From Rhodobiaceae bacterium (GTDB lineage Bacteria > Pseudomonadota > Alphaproteobacteria > Parvibaculales > Parvibaculaceae), in contig DAIEIL010000128.1 of assembly GCA_027352645.1 (NCBI GenBank), positions 1-29,671 of the forward strand: a DNA stretch of 29,671 nt. Reading direction: 5' to 3'. Below, piece after piece: positions 1-6,945 of the stretch. The notes under the pieces were generated by a model, which was not told where the DNA came from, ran no database searches, and saw only the letters and a program-made list of their open reading frames with translations. Each line of letters starts with the position of its first letter. Position 1 is the first letter of the stretch. Position numbers and translations under genes: made by a program.

Positions 1-2
1 AT

Positions 3-128
3 CGCATTGATCTCGACCTCTGGACCCTGAAAAACGATGGATCGTCCGACCAACATTGGCCCGGCGCAATGATCCACGATACGGCTGGCTGGCGTCTCGA
101 AACAAAGCTGCCACAGAACGCGAAATGA
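3..128 (+). CDS. C-terminal tail of an unrecognised protein (partial)
   Basis: An open frame enters from the left edge and reads 41 codons to a TGA at 126-128. The visible peptide is polar with several aromatic residues (WTLKNDG, QHWPGAMIHD, TAGWRLETKLP) and looks like the last strands of a soluble domain. No family can be assigned from so short a piece. That it is a real gene end is supported by the strong hairpin terminator starting two bases after the stop. It converges on ilvE, with which it shares that terminator. Confidence 0.55.
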   Translation, partial: RIDLDLWTLKNDGSSDQHWPGAMIHDTAGWRLETKLPQNAK

Positions 129-129
129 A

Positions 130-159
130 AAAAGCGGCTGAGTTTCCCCAGCCGCTTTT
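130..159. terminator. Bidirectional rho-independent terminator between the left-edge gene and ilvE
   Basis: An 11-bp perfect stem (AAAAGCGGCTG at 130-140, CAGCCGCTTTT at 149-159) encloses an 8-nt loop. The A-run on one side and the T-run on the other give a U-tract on both strands, so it can end the plus-strand gene and ilvE on the minus strand, whose stop is at 184. Confidence 0.88.
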
Positions 160-183
160 CCATTCAATTCGTCAGCGTCGTGA

Positions 184-1080
184 TTACGCGTTCGCGTGGA
201 CGCGAATCTCGCGGCGAACTTCCGCCATGTAGTCATCATAGAGCGTCGCCGAGATCGTGCCGGGCGTGTACTTGTGCGGGCCGATCTCGCCGACCGGCGT
301 CACTTCCGCCGCCGTGCCGACGATGAAGCATTCCTGGAAGGTCGGCAGTTCCTCGGGGAGAATGTGACGCTCGATGAGCTGGTAGCCGCGCTGTTCGGCG
401 AGCGTGATCACCGTCTTGCGGGTGATGCCGTTGAGGAAGCAGTCGGCGACCGGCGTATGGATCACGCCGTCCTTCACGAAGAAGATGTTGGCGCCCGTGG
501 CTTCGGCGACATAGCCGCGATAGTCGAGCATCATCGCGTCCGCGTAGCCCTTGTCCTCGGCGGCATGCTTCGAGATCGTGCAGATCATGTAGAGGCCGGA
601 CGCCTTCGCATGGGACGGCGCGGTCTCGGGCGAAGGACGACGATATTTCGCCATGTCGAGGCGGATGCCCTTCTTGCGCTGCTCGGGATCGAAATAGGAC
701 GGCCACTCCCAGGCGGCGACCGCAAGATTGATCTTGTTCTTCTGCGCGGAGACGCCAAGGCCTTCGCTGCCGCGCCAGGCCACGGGGCGCAGATAACCAT
801 CGGTGAGGCCCTGCGCCTTCAGCTCCGCGCGGCAGGCGTCGTCGATCTCTTCGACCGAATAGGGAATCTTGAAGCCGAGAATGTCGGCCGAGTTGACCAG
901 ACGCTCCGTGTGCTCGCGCAGCTTGAAGATCTCGCCATTATAGGCGCGGCATCCCTCGAATACGCAGCTCGCATAGTGGAGCCCATGAGTCAGCAAATGG
1001 ATCTTCGCATCGGCCCAGGGAATGAGCTCGCCATTGAACCAGATGAAACCGTCGCGTTGGTCGAAAGGAATGTCAGCCAT
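184..1080 (-). CDS. ilvE: Branched-chain amino acid aminotransferase
   Basis: This is a class IV PLP-dependent aminotransferase of 298 residues, the usual length for bacterial IlvE. It catalyses the reversible transamination between leucine, isoleucine or valine and their 2-oxo acids, using glutamate, in the cytoplasm. Lys159 (HAKASG) is the expected PLP lysine. The class signature follows as EATGANIFFVKDG (193-205) and GITRKTVITLA (218-228), then GTAAEVTP (255-262). I chose the ATG at 1080 because an AGGA-type ribosome site lies just upstream and the protein then begins like other IlvE proteins (MADIPFDQRDGFIWFNG). The frame stays open to 1167, but that extension is Arg/Asn-rich and unlike the family. 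The gene is monocistronic and divergent from the MarR operon. Confidence 0.93.
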   Translation of the reverse strand: MADIPFDQRDGFIWFNGELIPWADAKIHLLTHGLHYASCVFEGCRAYNGEIFKLREHTERLVNSADILGFKIPYSVEEIDDACRAELKAQGLTDGYLRPVAWRGSEGLGVSAQKNKINLAVAAWEWPSYFDPEQRKKGIRLDMAKYRRPSPETAPSHAKASGLYMICTISKHAAEDKGYADAMMLDYRGYVAEATGANIFFVKDGVIHTPVADCFLNGITRKTVITLAEQRGYQLIERHILPEELPTFQECFIVGTAAEVTPVGEIGPHKYTPGTISATLYDDYMAEVRREIRVHANA

Positions 1081-1247
1081 GTTATTGTTCCTGTTTCGCC
1101 GTTCCCGCCGTCGCCTTGAGCTCTTTGGGAAGGCCACTTTGCCCCCGTTAAAGCTTCGCGAAAACATATAGAATTAAGAGAATCGACCGGGCCCGATTAG
1201 TCCGGCCTTCCGGGCGGCTGAAGGGACGCTAGCATGACCCGAAAAAA

Positions 1248-1268
1248 TATGTCAACATGGCTGACATA
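1248..1268. promoter_or_regulatory. Perfect inverted repeat, candidate MarR autoregulatory operator
   Basis: TATGTCA-N7-TGACATA is a perfect 7-bp inverted repeat in the ilvE/marR divergent intergenic region, ending five bases before the upstream ATG of the MarR gene. Dyads of this size and position are typical of sites bound by MarR dimers that repress their own gene. The assignment to this MarR protein is inference. Confidence 0.55.
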
Positions 1269-1273
1269 AATTT

Positions 1274-1882
1274 ATGAGTGACATTAAGACACTGGGAACG
1301 AGGCGGCCCTCCGCCGGAAGTTCCCCGGGAAACGGCATGCAACCAGCGGGAAAAGGGCTTGTTTCGGCGGAAAAAGGGGCAGATCGCCTCGCCCCGGTGG
1401 CACGCCCCCGCGCGGCGGCGGCAGAGGAAGAGCGCCTGATCGAGGCGATCGAACTCCTGTTTTTCAGCTATCGCGACTTCACCAGCGACCCCGACACCAT
1501 CCTTGAAGAAATCGGCTTCGGCCGCGCCCACCACCGCGTCGTCCACTTCGTCGGCCGCAATCCGGGCATCACCGTCGCAGCGCTGCTCGACATTCTGCGC
1601 ATCACCAAGCAGAGCCTCGCCCGCGTCCTGCGCGAGGTGATCGAGCGCGGCTATCTCGTGCAGCAGACCGGCGAAAAGGACCGCCGCCAGCGCCGCCTCT
1701 ATCTCACCGAGGCGGGCGCGGAGCTCTGGGAGCGACTGGTCGCGCCGCAGCGCGAGCGTGTGCGCAAGGCGCTGGCCGCCTCCGGTCCCGGCGGCGAGAC
1801 GGCCTGGCGCGAAGTCATGTTCTCGCTGCTCGACGAGGCGCAGAGGCCGGAAGCCGAAAAGATCATCATCAAGGAACCGTGA
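1274..1882 (+). CDS. MarR-family transcriptional regulator, PetP-like
   Basis: This 202-residue protein has a winged-helix MarR domain at about residues 55-165. The recognition region is around LLDILRITKQSLARVL (104-119), followed by the basic wing EKDRRQRRLYLTEAG (134-148). A MarR protein directly upstream of an OmpR-type response regulator is the PetP-PetR arrangement described in Rhodobacter and kept in many alphaproteobacteria, so PetP-like is my best call. The first 45 residues are Ser/Gly/Ala-rich and disordered-looking. The ATG at 1274 has no clear ribosome site; a second in-frame ATG at 1337 would give 181 residues and is a serious alternative. The stop lies 4 nt before the next start, so the two genes are probably translationally coupled. 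Confidence 0.85.
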   Translation: MSDIKTLGTRRPSAGSSPGNGMQPAGKGLVSAEKGADRLAPVARPRAAAAEEERLIEAIELLFFSYRDFTSDPDTILEEIGFGRAHHRVVHFVGRNPGITVAALLDILRITKQSLARVLREVIERGYLVQQTGEKDRRQRRLYLTEAGAELWERLVAPQRERVRKALAASGPGGETAWREVMFSLLDEAQRPEAEKIIIKEP

Positions 1883-1886
1883 GGCA

Positions 1887-2621
1887 ATGACGGGCACGGC
1901 AACCGGCAGCGATCCGCAAATGCCCCGCGAGGCGGGACCTCCCACGCCCGGCGAGGACGCGCCGCATATTCTCATCGTCGATGACGACCGGCGCATCCGC
2001 GAATTGCTGAAGCGCTATCTCGCCGATCACGGCTATCGCGTTACCACCGCAGAAAACGCCGCCGATGCGCGCGCGAAGCTTGCCGGGCTCGCCTTCGATC
2101 TTCTCGTCGTCGATGTGATGATGCCGGGCGAAAGCGGGATCGAGTTCACCTCTTCGCTCCGCCGCACCTCCTCCGTGCCGATCCTGATGCTGACGGCGCT
2201 CGGCGAAACGGAAGACCGGATCGAGGGACTGGAAAGCGGCGCCGACGATTACCTGCCCAAACCCTTCGAGCCGCGCGAGCTTCTGCTTCGCATCGGCACC
2301 ATTCTCCGGCGCTCCAAGGGGCCCGGCGGGCGCACGGAGGATGTCGCGCTTGGCGATTGCCGCTTCAACATCACCCGCGGTGAACTTCGGCGCGGCGACG
2401 AAATGATCCGGCTGACCACGCGCGAGGTGCAGCTCATGCGCATTTTCGCCGCGCATCCGGGTCAACCCCTTTCGCGCCTCGACCTCTGCGACGACGAAGC
2501 CGCGGAGCGCTCCATCGACGTGCAGATCAACCGCCTGCGCCGCAAGATCGAGCTCGACCCACGCAACCCCACCTATCTCCAGACGGTGCGCGGCGAAGGC
2601 TATGTCTTGATGCCGGACTGA
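1887..2621 (+). CDS. OmpR/PhoB-type response regulator, PetR-like
   Basis: This 244-residue response regulator has a receiver domain at about residues 26-142: acidic pocket D32-D34, phospho-acceptor D76 in VVDVMMPG, T103 in MLTAL and K125 in KPF. An OmpR-type winged-helix DNA-binding domain follows at about 150-243, including RSIDVQINRLRRKIE and the end motif TVRGEGYVL. It should bind DNA after phosphorylation by the kinase encoded next. The start at 1887 has AAGGA about 11 nt upstream; an in-frame ATG at 1920 is possible. The first 25 residues are a Pro/Gly-rich tail outside the domain. Placement after a PetP-like MarR suggests PetR, but the target genes cannot be read from the sequence. Confidence 0.9.
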   Translation: MTGTATGSDPQMPREAGPPTPGEDAPHILIVDDDRRIRELLKRYLADHGYRVTTAENAADARAKLAGLAFDLLVVDVMMPGESGIEFTSSLRRTSSVPILMLTALGETEDRIEGLESGADDYLPKPFEPRELLLRIGTILRRSKGPGGRTEDVALGDCRFNITRGELRRGDEMIRLTTREVQLMRIFAAHPGQPLSRLDLCDDEAAERSIDVQINRLRRKIELDPRNPTYLQTVRGEGYVLMPD

Positions 2622-2696
2622 CGGGATGCTCGACTGACAGGCAGACGAGAAAGCATCATATTAGCAGCAGGCAAACTCGCCCCGAGACGGATATAC

Positions 2697-4022
2697 ATGC
2701 AGTTCCGGCCTTTCACGATGATGAAGCGACTGATGCCGACGGGGCTCTACACCCGCTCGCTCATAATCATCGTCGCGCCGATGGTGATCCTTCAGGCCTT
2801 CGTGACCTATGTCTTCATGGAGCGCCACTGGCAGATGGTGACGGAACGCCTGTCGCAAAAGACGGTCGCCGACATCTCGCTGCTGCTTTCCGAATATGAG
2901 GCGACCCCAACACCGCAATTTGCGACCCAGCTTTCGGACCGGGCGAACCGGCACCTGTCGCTGTCGATCGCCTTTCTTCCCGGTGACCGGCTCCCGACGA
3001 CCCCATCGAGCAATTACGGCCTTCTCGACCGTTCGCTCTCCGATGAACTCCGCTCACGGATCAACAAGCCATTCTGGATCAATACCGAGCAATATAACGA
3101 CTATGTCGATATCCGCATTCTCTATGCCGGTGGCGTCATGCGGGTTCTGGCGCTACGCAGCCATGTCTATGCGTCGAATTCGCATATCTTCATCGCCTGG
3201 ATGGTCGCGGCGTCGCTTGTGCTGCTGACTGTCGCAATCCTCTTCCTGCGCAACCAGATCCGCCCCATCGAGCGGCTCGCGCAGGCAGCCGAAGATTTCG
3301 GCATGGGCCGCGACGTGCCGAAATTCAAGCCGCAGGGCGCATCCGAAGTCCGCCGCGCGGCGGCCGCCTTCCTCGAAATGCGCGAGCGCATTCACCGCCA
3401 GATCGAGCAACGCACGGCCATGCTCACCGGCGTGAGCCACGACCTCAGAACGCCTCTCACGCGCTTCAAGCTGCAACTCGCCATGTTGCCCGACACGGCC
3501 GAGACGGAAGAGCTGCGCGCCGACGTCCGCGAGATGGAGCGCATGCTCGAGGACTATCTCGAATTCGCGCGCGGCCACCAGCGCGAGGCGACGTCGGTTA
3601 CCGACCTCGGCGAACTGCTCGCCGAAATCCAGAACGACGCCCAGCGCAAGGGGCACAGCGTCGCCTTGCAGCTTCATGGCGACCTCGACCTGCCGCTCAG
3701 GAGGAACGCCTTCAAGCGCTGCCTTACCAACATCATCGACAATGCCGGAAAATACGCCGCGCATGTCTGGGTGACGGCTCTACGCGACGAGGACGACATT
3801 GCCGTCGTCGTGGACGATGACGGCGCGGGCATTCCCGAAGATCAGCTCGAAGAAGTCTTCCGCCCGTTCTACAGGCTCGATGCCGCGCGCAACCTCGACG
3901 CGGGCGGAACGGGCCTCGGGCTTGCCATCGCCCGCGACATTGCGCGCGGGCATGGTGGCGACATTCAGCTTTCGCGCAGCCCCATGGGCGGGCTTCGCGC
4001 CGTCATTCATGTGCCGGTGTAA
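2697..4022 (+). CDS. EnvZ-type sensor histidine kinase
   Basis: This 441-residue inner-membrane kinase has a transmembrane segment at about 20-41, a roughly 120-residue periplasmic loop, a second segment at about 163-185 and a HAMP linker at about 186-238. The HisKA helix carries the phospho-acceptor H248 (GVSHDLRTPL). The ATPase domain has its N box at 345-353 (NIIDNAGKY), G1 at 373-380 (DDDGAGIP) and G2 at 403-411 (GGTGLGLAI). It is a complete kinase and should phosphorylate the response regulator 75 nt upstream. The periplasmic domain has no motif that reveals the signal. The domain order and its place after an OmpR-like regulator match the EnvZ/OmpR class. Confidence 0.9.
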   Translation: MQFRPFTMMKRLMPTGLYTRSLIIIVAPMVILQAFVTYVFMERHWQMVTERLSQKTVADISLLLSEYEATPTPQFATQLSDRANRHLSLSIAFLPGDRLPTTPSSNYGLLDRSLSDELRSRINKPFWINTEQYNDYVDIRILYAGGVMRVLALRSHVYASNSHIFIAWMVAASLVLLTVAILFLRNQIRPIERLAQAAEDFGMGRDVPKFKPQGASEVRRAAAAFLEMRERIHRQIEQRTAMLTGVSHDLRTPLTRFKLQLAMLPDTAETEELRADVREMERMLEDYLEFARGHQREATSVTDLGELLAEIQNDAQRKGHSVALQLHGDLDLPLRRNAFKRCLTNIIDNAGKYAAHVWVTALRDEDDIAVVVDDDGAGIPEDQLEEVFRPFYRLDAARNLDAGGTGLGLAIARDIARGHGGDIQLSRSPMGGLRAVIHVPV

Positions 4023-4038
4023 CTCGGAAGGCCTCGCT

Positions 4039-4644
4039 TCAGGCGGCGTCATCCGTCTTGCGGGTGCGTAGCCGCGAGAGCGCGTCCTTCCATTCCTCCG
4101 CCTGCCGCAAGCGCTTGTCGAGTTCGGCCATGGTCTTGGCCTGATCCTCGCCATCATTGAGCCAGACACGGAAGGCCGCCGCCCAGACAAGCGCCAGCCC
4201 ACGCACGCGGACCGCGCCGCGCAAGCCCGATGTATCGATGCCCGCCGCTTCGAGCATCCAGCCGAGCGATTGCAGCGTCGGACGGATGAGTGGCACCGCG
4301 CCCAGCGGATCGCCCACAAGGTCGAGCGCAATGCGCTTCAGCGCGGGCTTGTGGGGACCAAGCGCATCGAAGCGCAGCATCAGCACATCGAAGAGACGAT
4401 CGCGCGGGCTCTCACTGCCAAGGTCTTCGGCCTCGGCTGCGGCGAGCACTTCTGCATCGATGCGGCGCGAAAAGGCGGCAAGGATTTCCGCCTTCGAGCG
4501 AAAGACATGCGCAAGTTCCGGCAGCCCAACCTTTGCCTCGGCGGCGATGTCGGCCAGCGCAAGATCGCGCCAGCCCTGCGCCAGCGCGAGCTTCAGCGCG
4601 GCGTCGATGATCCGGTCTTCGGGTGATGCTTTCTTGCGGGCCAT
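4039..4644 (-). CDS. TetR-family transcriptional regulator (COQ9-like C-terminal half)
   Basis: This 201-residue protein begins MARKKASPEDRIIDAALKLA and has a TetR helix-turn-helix at about residues 9-58 (LALADIAAEAKVGLPELAHVF). The C-terminal half is helical and includes ALKRIALDLVGDPLG (101-115) and SLGWMLEAAGID (126-137), resembling the COQ9/TetR superfamily. It could be a repressor or a COQ9-related lipid-binding protein; the intact HTH favours DNA binding. The ATG at 4644 is preceded by a good AGAGGAGA site; the frame upstream is open but overlaps the neighbouring membrane-protein gene. It is the last gene of a minus-strand group with ybjN, proC and the small membrane protein. Its stop faces the kinase stop 16 nt away. 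Confidence 0.8.
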   Translation of the reverse strand: MARKKASPEDRIIDAALKLALAQGWRDLALADIAAEAKVGLPELAHVFRSKAEILAAFSRRIDAEVLAAAEAEDLGSESPRDRLFDVLMLRFDALGPHKPALKRIALDLVGDPLGAVPLIRPTLQSLGWMLEAAGIDTSGLRGAVRVRGLALVWAAAFRVWLNDGEDQAKTMAELDKRLRQAEEWKDALSRLRTRKTDDAA

Positions 4645-4678
4645 GTCACTATCTCCTCTGGCCGATGAGGATAGGCAT

Positions 4679-4906
4679 TCAGGCGGGAAGACGCCACCAG
4701 CGCCTGAGCGCAACGAGCGACCAGATCGCCTCGACCGCGCCAAAGGGCCATGCGCCTTGCAGAAATCCATAGATCGAGCCGAGCGCGCAGGCGCCCGCAA
4801 AGCCGAGCACGAACCAGCGGCTCCGCTCTTCCAGCGCATAACAGACAAGCATCATGGAGACGGCGAAGAGGCCGAACAGCGAAAGCGGATCGAGAAACGC
4901 TTCCAA
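4679..4906 (-). CDS. Small integral membrane protein, CBU_0592-like
   Basis: This 75-residue hydrophobic protein has three likely membrane segments: about 8-25 (LFGLFAVSMMLVCYALE), 30-48 (SRWFVLGFAGACALGSIYG) and 53-68 (WPFGAVEAIWSLVALR). A basic, aromatic end (RRWWRLPA) should face the cytoplasm. The pattern resembles the small membrane domain family typified by CBU_0592, of unknown function. The start is a TTG at 4906, five bases after the proC stop and without a visible ribosome site, so its translation probably depends on coupling to proC. An ATG start at residue 18 would delete the first helix and is less likely. Confidence 0.6.
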   Translation of the reverse strand: MEAFLDPLSLFGLFAVSMMLVCYALEERSRWFVLGFAGACALGSIYGFLQGAWPFGAVEAIWSLVALRRWWRLPA

Positions 4907-4911
4907 GCGGC

Positions 4912-5739
4912 TTATTGCCCGAGTTCGCGGGAGCGATCGCGCGCGGCCTGCGCCGCGTGGCGCATCAGCGTCGAGAGCCCGTTCTCGCCCATCAGCACGT
5001 CGAGCGCCGCCGCCGTGGTGCCGCCCGGCGACGTCACGTTCTTGCGCAACGTGGAGGGCGTGTCTTCGAGCTGATGCAGCATCTCACCCGCGCCAGAAAC
5101 CGTCGCGCGCGCAAGCCGCAGCGCGAGGCCCGCTTCGAGGCCGAGCGACTCAGCCGCCGCCGCGAGGCATTCCGTGAGGTAGAAGACATAGGCCGGCCCC
5201 GAACCGGAGATTGCCGTCACGGCGTCGATGAGCCCCTCGCTCTCCACCCAGTCGGCCTCGCCGACCGCGCCGAGAAGCGCCGTCGCAAGCTTGCGCTGTT
5301 CAGGCGTCACCAGCGTATTGGCACAGGCGACGGTGATGCCGCGCCCGACAGAGGCAGGCGTATTCGGCATGGCGCGGACGACATGCGCGCCCGCGCCCAG
5401 CAATTCGCCAAGCCGGTGCAGCCCCATGCCAGCGGCGATGGAGATGAAAAGCGTTTCCGGCGCGACCAGCGGCGCAAGATCGGGAAGCACCTGATCCATC
5501 AATTGCGGCTTCACGGCAAGCAGCACGACGGAGGGCTTGCGCGCCGCAAGATCGGCGATCGAGAAATTGAGCGGAATGCCGCGCTCGGCGACGAGCTGCG
5601 CGATTTCCGCCGGTGGATTGGGGTCGCGGAGGTAAACGTCGCGCGGATTCAGCCCGCGGCCAAGCCACCCGGACAGGAGAGCGCCCCCCATCTTGCCTGC
5701 GCCGACAAGAACGAGCGGACTTTGCAAAGTCAGTGTCAT
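4912..5739 (-). CDS. proC: Pyrroline-5-carboxylate reductase
   Basis: ProC performs the last step of proline synthesis, NAD(P)H-dependent reduction of 1-pyrroline-5-carboxylate to L-proline, in the cytoplasm. The 275-residue product has the usual length. A Rossmann motif lies at 11-19 (LVGAGKMGG), the AVKPQ loop at 75-79, the conserved MPNTPA at 124-129, ISGSGPAYV at 177-185 and the family signature VTSPGGTTAAALDVL at 235-249. All expected active-site segments are present. It sits 37 nt downstream of ybjN and 5 nt upstream of the small membrane protein, so the three probably share a transcript. Confidence 0.94.
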   Translation of the reverse strand: MTLTLQSPLVLVGAGKMGGALLSGWLGRGLNPRDVYLRDPNPPAEIAQLVAERGIPLNFSIADLAARKPSVVLLAVKPQLMDQVLPDLAPLVAPETLFISIAAGMGLHRLGELLGAGAHVVRAMPNTPASVGRGITVACANTLVTPEQRKLATALLGAVGEADWVESEGLIDAVTAISGSGPAYVFYLTECLAAAAESLGLEAGLALRLARATVSGAGEMLHQLEDTPSTLRKNVTSPGGTTAAALDVLMGENGLSTLMRHAAQAARDRSRELGQ

Positions 5740-5776
5740 TTCAGAAACCGTCTCAAGCTACCGACGCGGGGAGAAC

Positions 5777-6295
5777 TCAGGCGTTGCCCCGCGTCTCGAA
5801 CATCGCAGCAGCGATCGCGTCTTCGGCGGACTTGCCCGCCCAGAGCACGAACTGGATCGCCGGGTAATAGCGCTCGCAGGCTTCGACCGCCAGCCTGAGC
5901 AGCGCCTCGCATTGTTCCGGCGTCGCCGTCGCGCCGCCGCAAAGCAGCAGGCTGTTGCGGTATAGAAGCACGCCATCTTCCGACCAGAGGTCGAAATGGC
6001 CGGACCAGAGCTGTTCGTTGATGAGCGTCAGCAAATGCCGGATCGGCGGCCGCTTGTCCGAGGGCACGCGAATGTCGAGCGTGGTCGCCACATGAAGGCC
6101 GGAGAGGTCGTTCCGCCAGTTCAGCGAGATGTGATGATCGCGCCACTCTCCGGCGACGCAGATCGTCAGCTCGTCCTCATGGCTACGCTCGAAAATCCAG
6201 TCGCGGATAGAGGCGACCTGCTCGAGCAGGTCGAGGGGATTTGGATCAAACTCGTCGGCTTCAACGAGAGAAGCGGTCATTCTGTACCCCGACAC
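5777..6295 (-). CDS. YbjN domain-containing protein
   Basis: This 172-residue protein matches the alphaproteobacterial YbjN family, which shares a type III secretion chaperone-like fold and has no settled enzymatic role. Recognisable segments include PLDLLEQVASIRDWIFE, HISLNWRNDLSGLHVA and a C-terminal helix-rich part around ALLRLAVEACERYYPAIQFVLW. Two starts are possible. The GTG at 6295 has a well-placed GGGAGG five bases upstream; the ATG at 6280 gives a 167-residue protein with only a weak GGGG. I prefer the GTG. The ubiK-ybjN-proC order is common in related bacteria, but the functional link is unknown. Confidence 0.82.
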   Translation of the reverse strand: MSGYRMTASLVEADEFDPNPLDLLEQVASIRDWIFERSHEDELTICVAGEWRDHHISLNWRNDLSGLHVATTLDIRVPSDKRPPIRHLLTLINEQLWSGHFDLWSEDGVLLYRNSLLLCGGATATPEQCEALLRLAVEACERYYPAIQFVLWAGKSAEDAIAAAMFETRGNA

Positions 6296-6306
6296 GGCAG
6301 CCTCCC

Positions 6307-6355
6307 GGCAGGGTCAAACGCTACATCTTGTAGGTTCGAGCCCCCTGCCCCACCA
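6307..6355 (+). other. tRNA 3'-end-like remnant within an inverted repeat
   Basis: The plus strand at 6329-6355 reads like a tRNA T-arm and acceptor end (GTAGGTTCGAGC, then CTGCCCCACCA). It is two bases short for a regular T-stem, and no matching 5' half (GGGGCAG) lies upstream. GGCAGGG at 6307-6313 pairs perfectly with CCCTGCC at 6343-6349, and CTACA-TCT-TGTAG (6321-6333) forms a small hairpin inside. It cannot be an intact tRNA. It may be a degenerate tRNA end, an old attachment site, or a leader structure of ybjN read on the minus strand. Confidence 0.3.
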
Positions 6356-6456
6356 AACCAACGTGACGTATGCGTTGAGTCGGCGCAACCCTCGGGGGTG
6401 TGCGGGTTTATGAAAAACTGGGGATAGTCGAGGAAAGTCTGGGGATATTCCGAGGC

Positions 6457-6771
6457 TTATTCGCCGTCGTTCGCACCGTCGGCGATTTCCTCGGCGGGCT
6501 TGGCCTTTCCCTTTGCCGCCTTGCGGGCGAGCTGGGCTTCCAGCGCCTCGATACGGAGCTTCAGGGCCTCGTTTTCCTCGCGGGCCAGTGCCGCCATGGC
6601 GCGCACGACCTCGAACTCCTCGCGGGGGACCAGATCGAGATCGGCAACCAGCCGCTCGGCCTGGGAGCGCATGAGCGTCTCCACTTCCTGGCGAACGCCC
6701 TGCGCGGCGCCGGCGGCATTGGTGAACAGCCGGGCGATCTCGTCAAGAACACGGTTTTGCGTCTGGGTCAT
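6457..6771 (-). CDS. ubiK: UbiK-family accessory factor (BMFP/YqiC)
   Basis: This 104-residue protein is a close fit to the YqiC/UbiK family, a small trimeric coiled-coil factor needed for efficient ubiquinone synthesis and able to associate with membranes. An N-terminal amphipathic part (RVLDEIARLFTNAAGAAQGV) is followed by a long heptad-rich helix at about 50-88 (REEFEVVRAMAALAREEN) and a charged, low-complexity tail. The ATG at 6771 has AGGAGA about 6 nt upstream. It lies 161 nt upstream of ybjN and diverges from the ferric-reductase-like gene. No clear terminator follows it, so read-through into ybjN is possible. Confidence 0.88.
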   Translation of the reverse strand: MTQTQNRVLDEIARLFTNAAGAAQGVRQEVETLMRSQAERLVADLDLVPREEFEVVRAMAALAREENEALKLRIEALEAQLARKAAKGKAKPAEEIADGANDGE

Positions 6772-6834
6772 TTCGCTCTCCTACTCCGAAGCGCCCGACC
6801 ATAACCCCTCGGGCACAAAAAATCGAACGGGTCA

Positions 6835-6930
6835 ATTTGCCTCGCCGCACGGGCGGCGGTTTTCGGCCAGTTGAGGCAAATCAAGTCCATGCCTGGCCGA
6901 AAGGCATAACAATAACGGCCGTAGCGCGGC
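6835..6930 (+). promoter_or_regulatory. Structured 5' region upstream of the ferric-reductase-like gene
   Basis: Several inverted repeats are stacked here. ATTTGCCTC (6835-6843) pairs with GAGGCAAAT (6873-6881) and encloses CGCCGC-ACGG-GCGGCG (6843-6858), which is followed by a short T-run. GGCCAG (6865-6870) can alternatively pair with CTGGCC (6893-6898). ATGCCT-N7-AGGCAT (6889-6907) forms a further dyad. The mutually exclusive options resemble a switching leader or overlapping operators. I recognise no known riboswitch class and no Fur-type box. Confidence 0.35.
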
Positions 6931-6945
6931 CATGATGGGATCAAC

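Noticed and set aside
196..1119. A 307-codon plus-strand frame opposite ilvE
   Set aside because: It is fully antisense to a well-supported gene and its product is Arg/Asp/Ala-rich without motifs.
6428..6445. GAGGAAAGTCTGGGG resembles the conserved RNase P RNA core
   Set aside because: RNase P RNA needs about 400 nt and several other conserved blocks; only about 160 nt of non-coding DNA is present and the partner segments are missing.
6296..6456. Acceptor piece of a permuted two-piece tmRNA
   Set aside because: Alphaproteobacterial tmRNA is permuted and a CCA-ending piece could come first, but there is no room for the coding piece with its tag peptide before ubiK.
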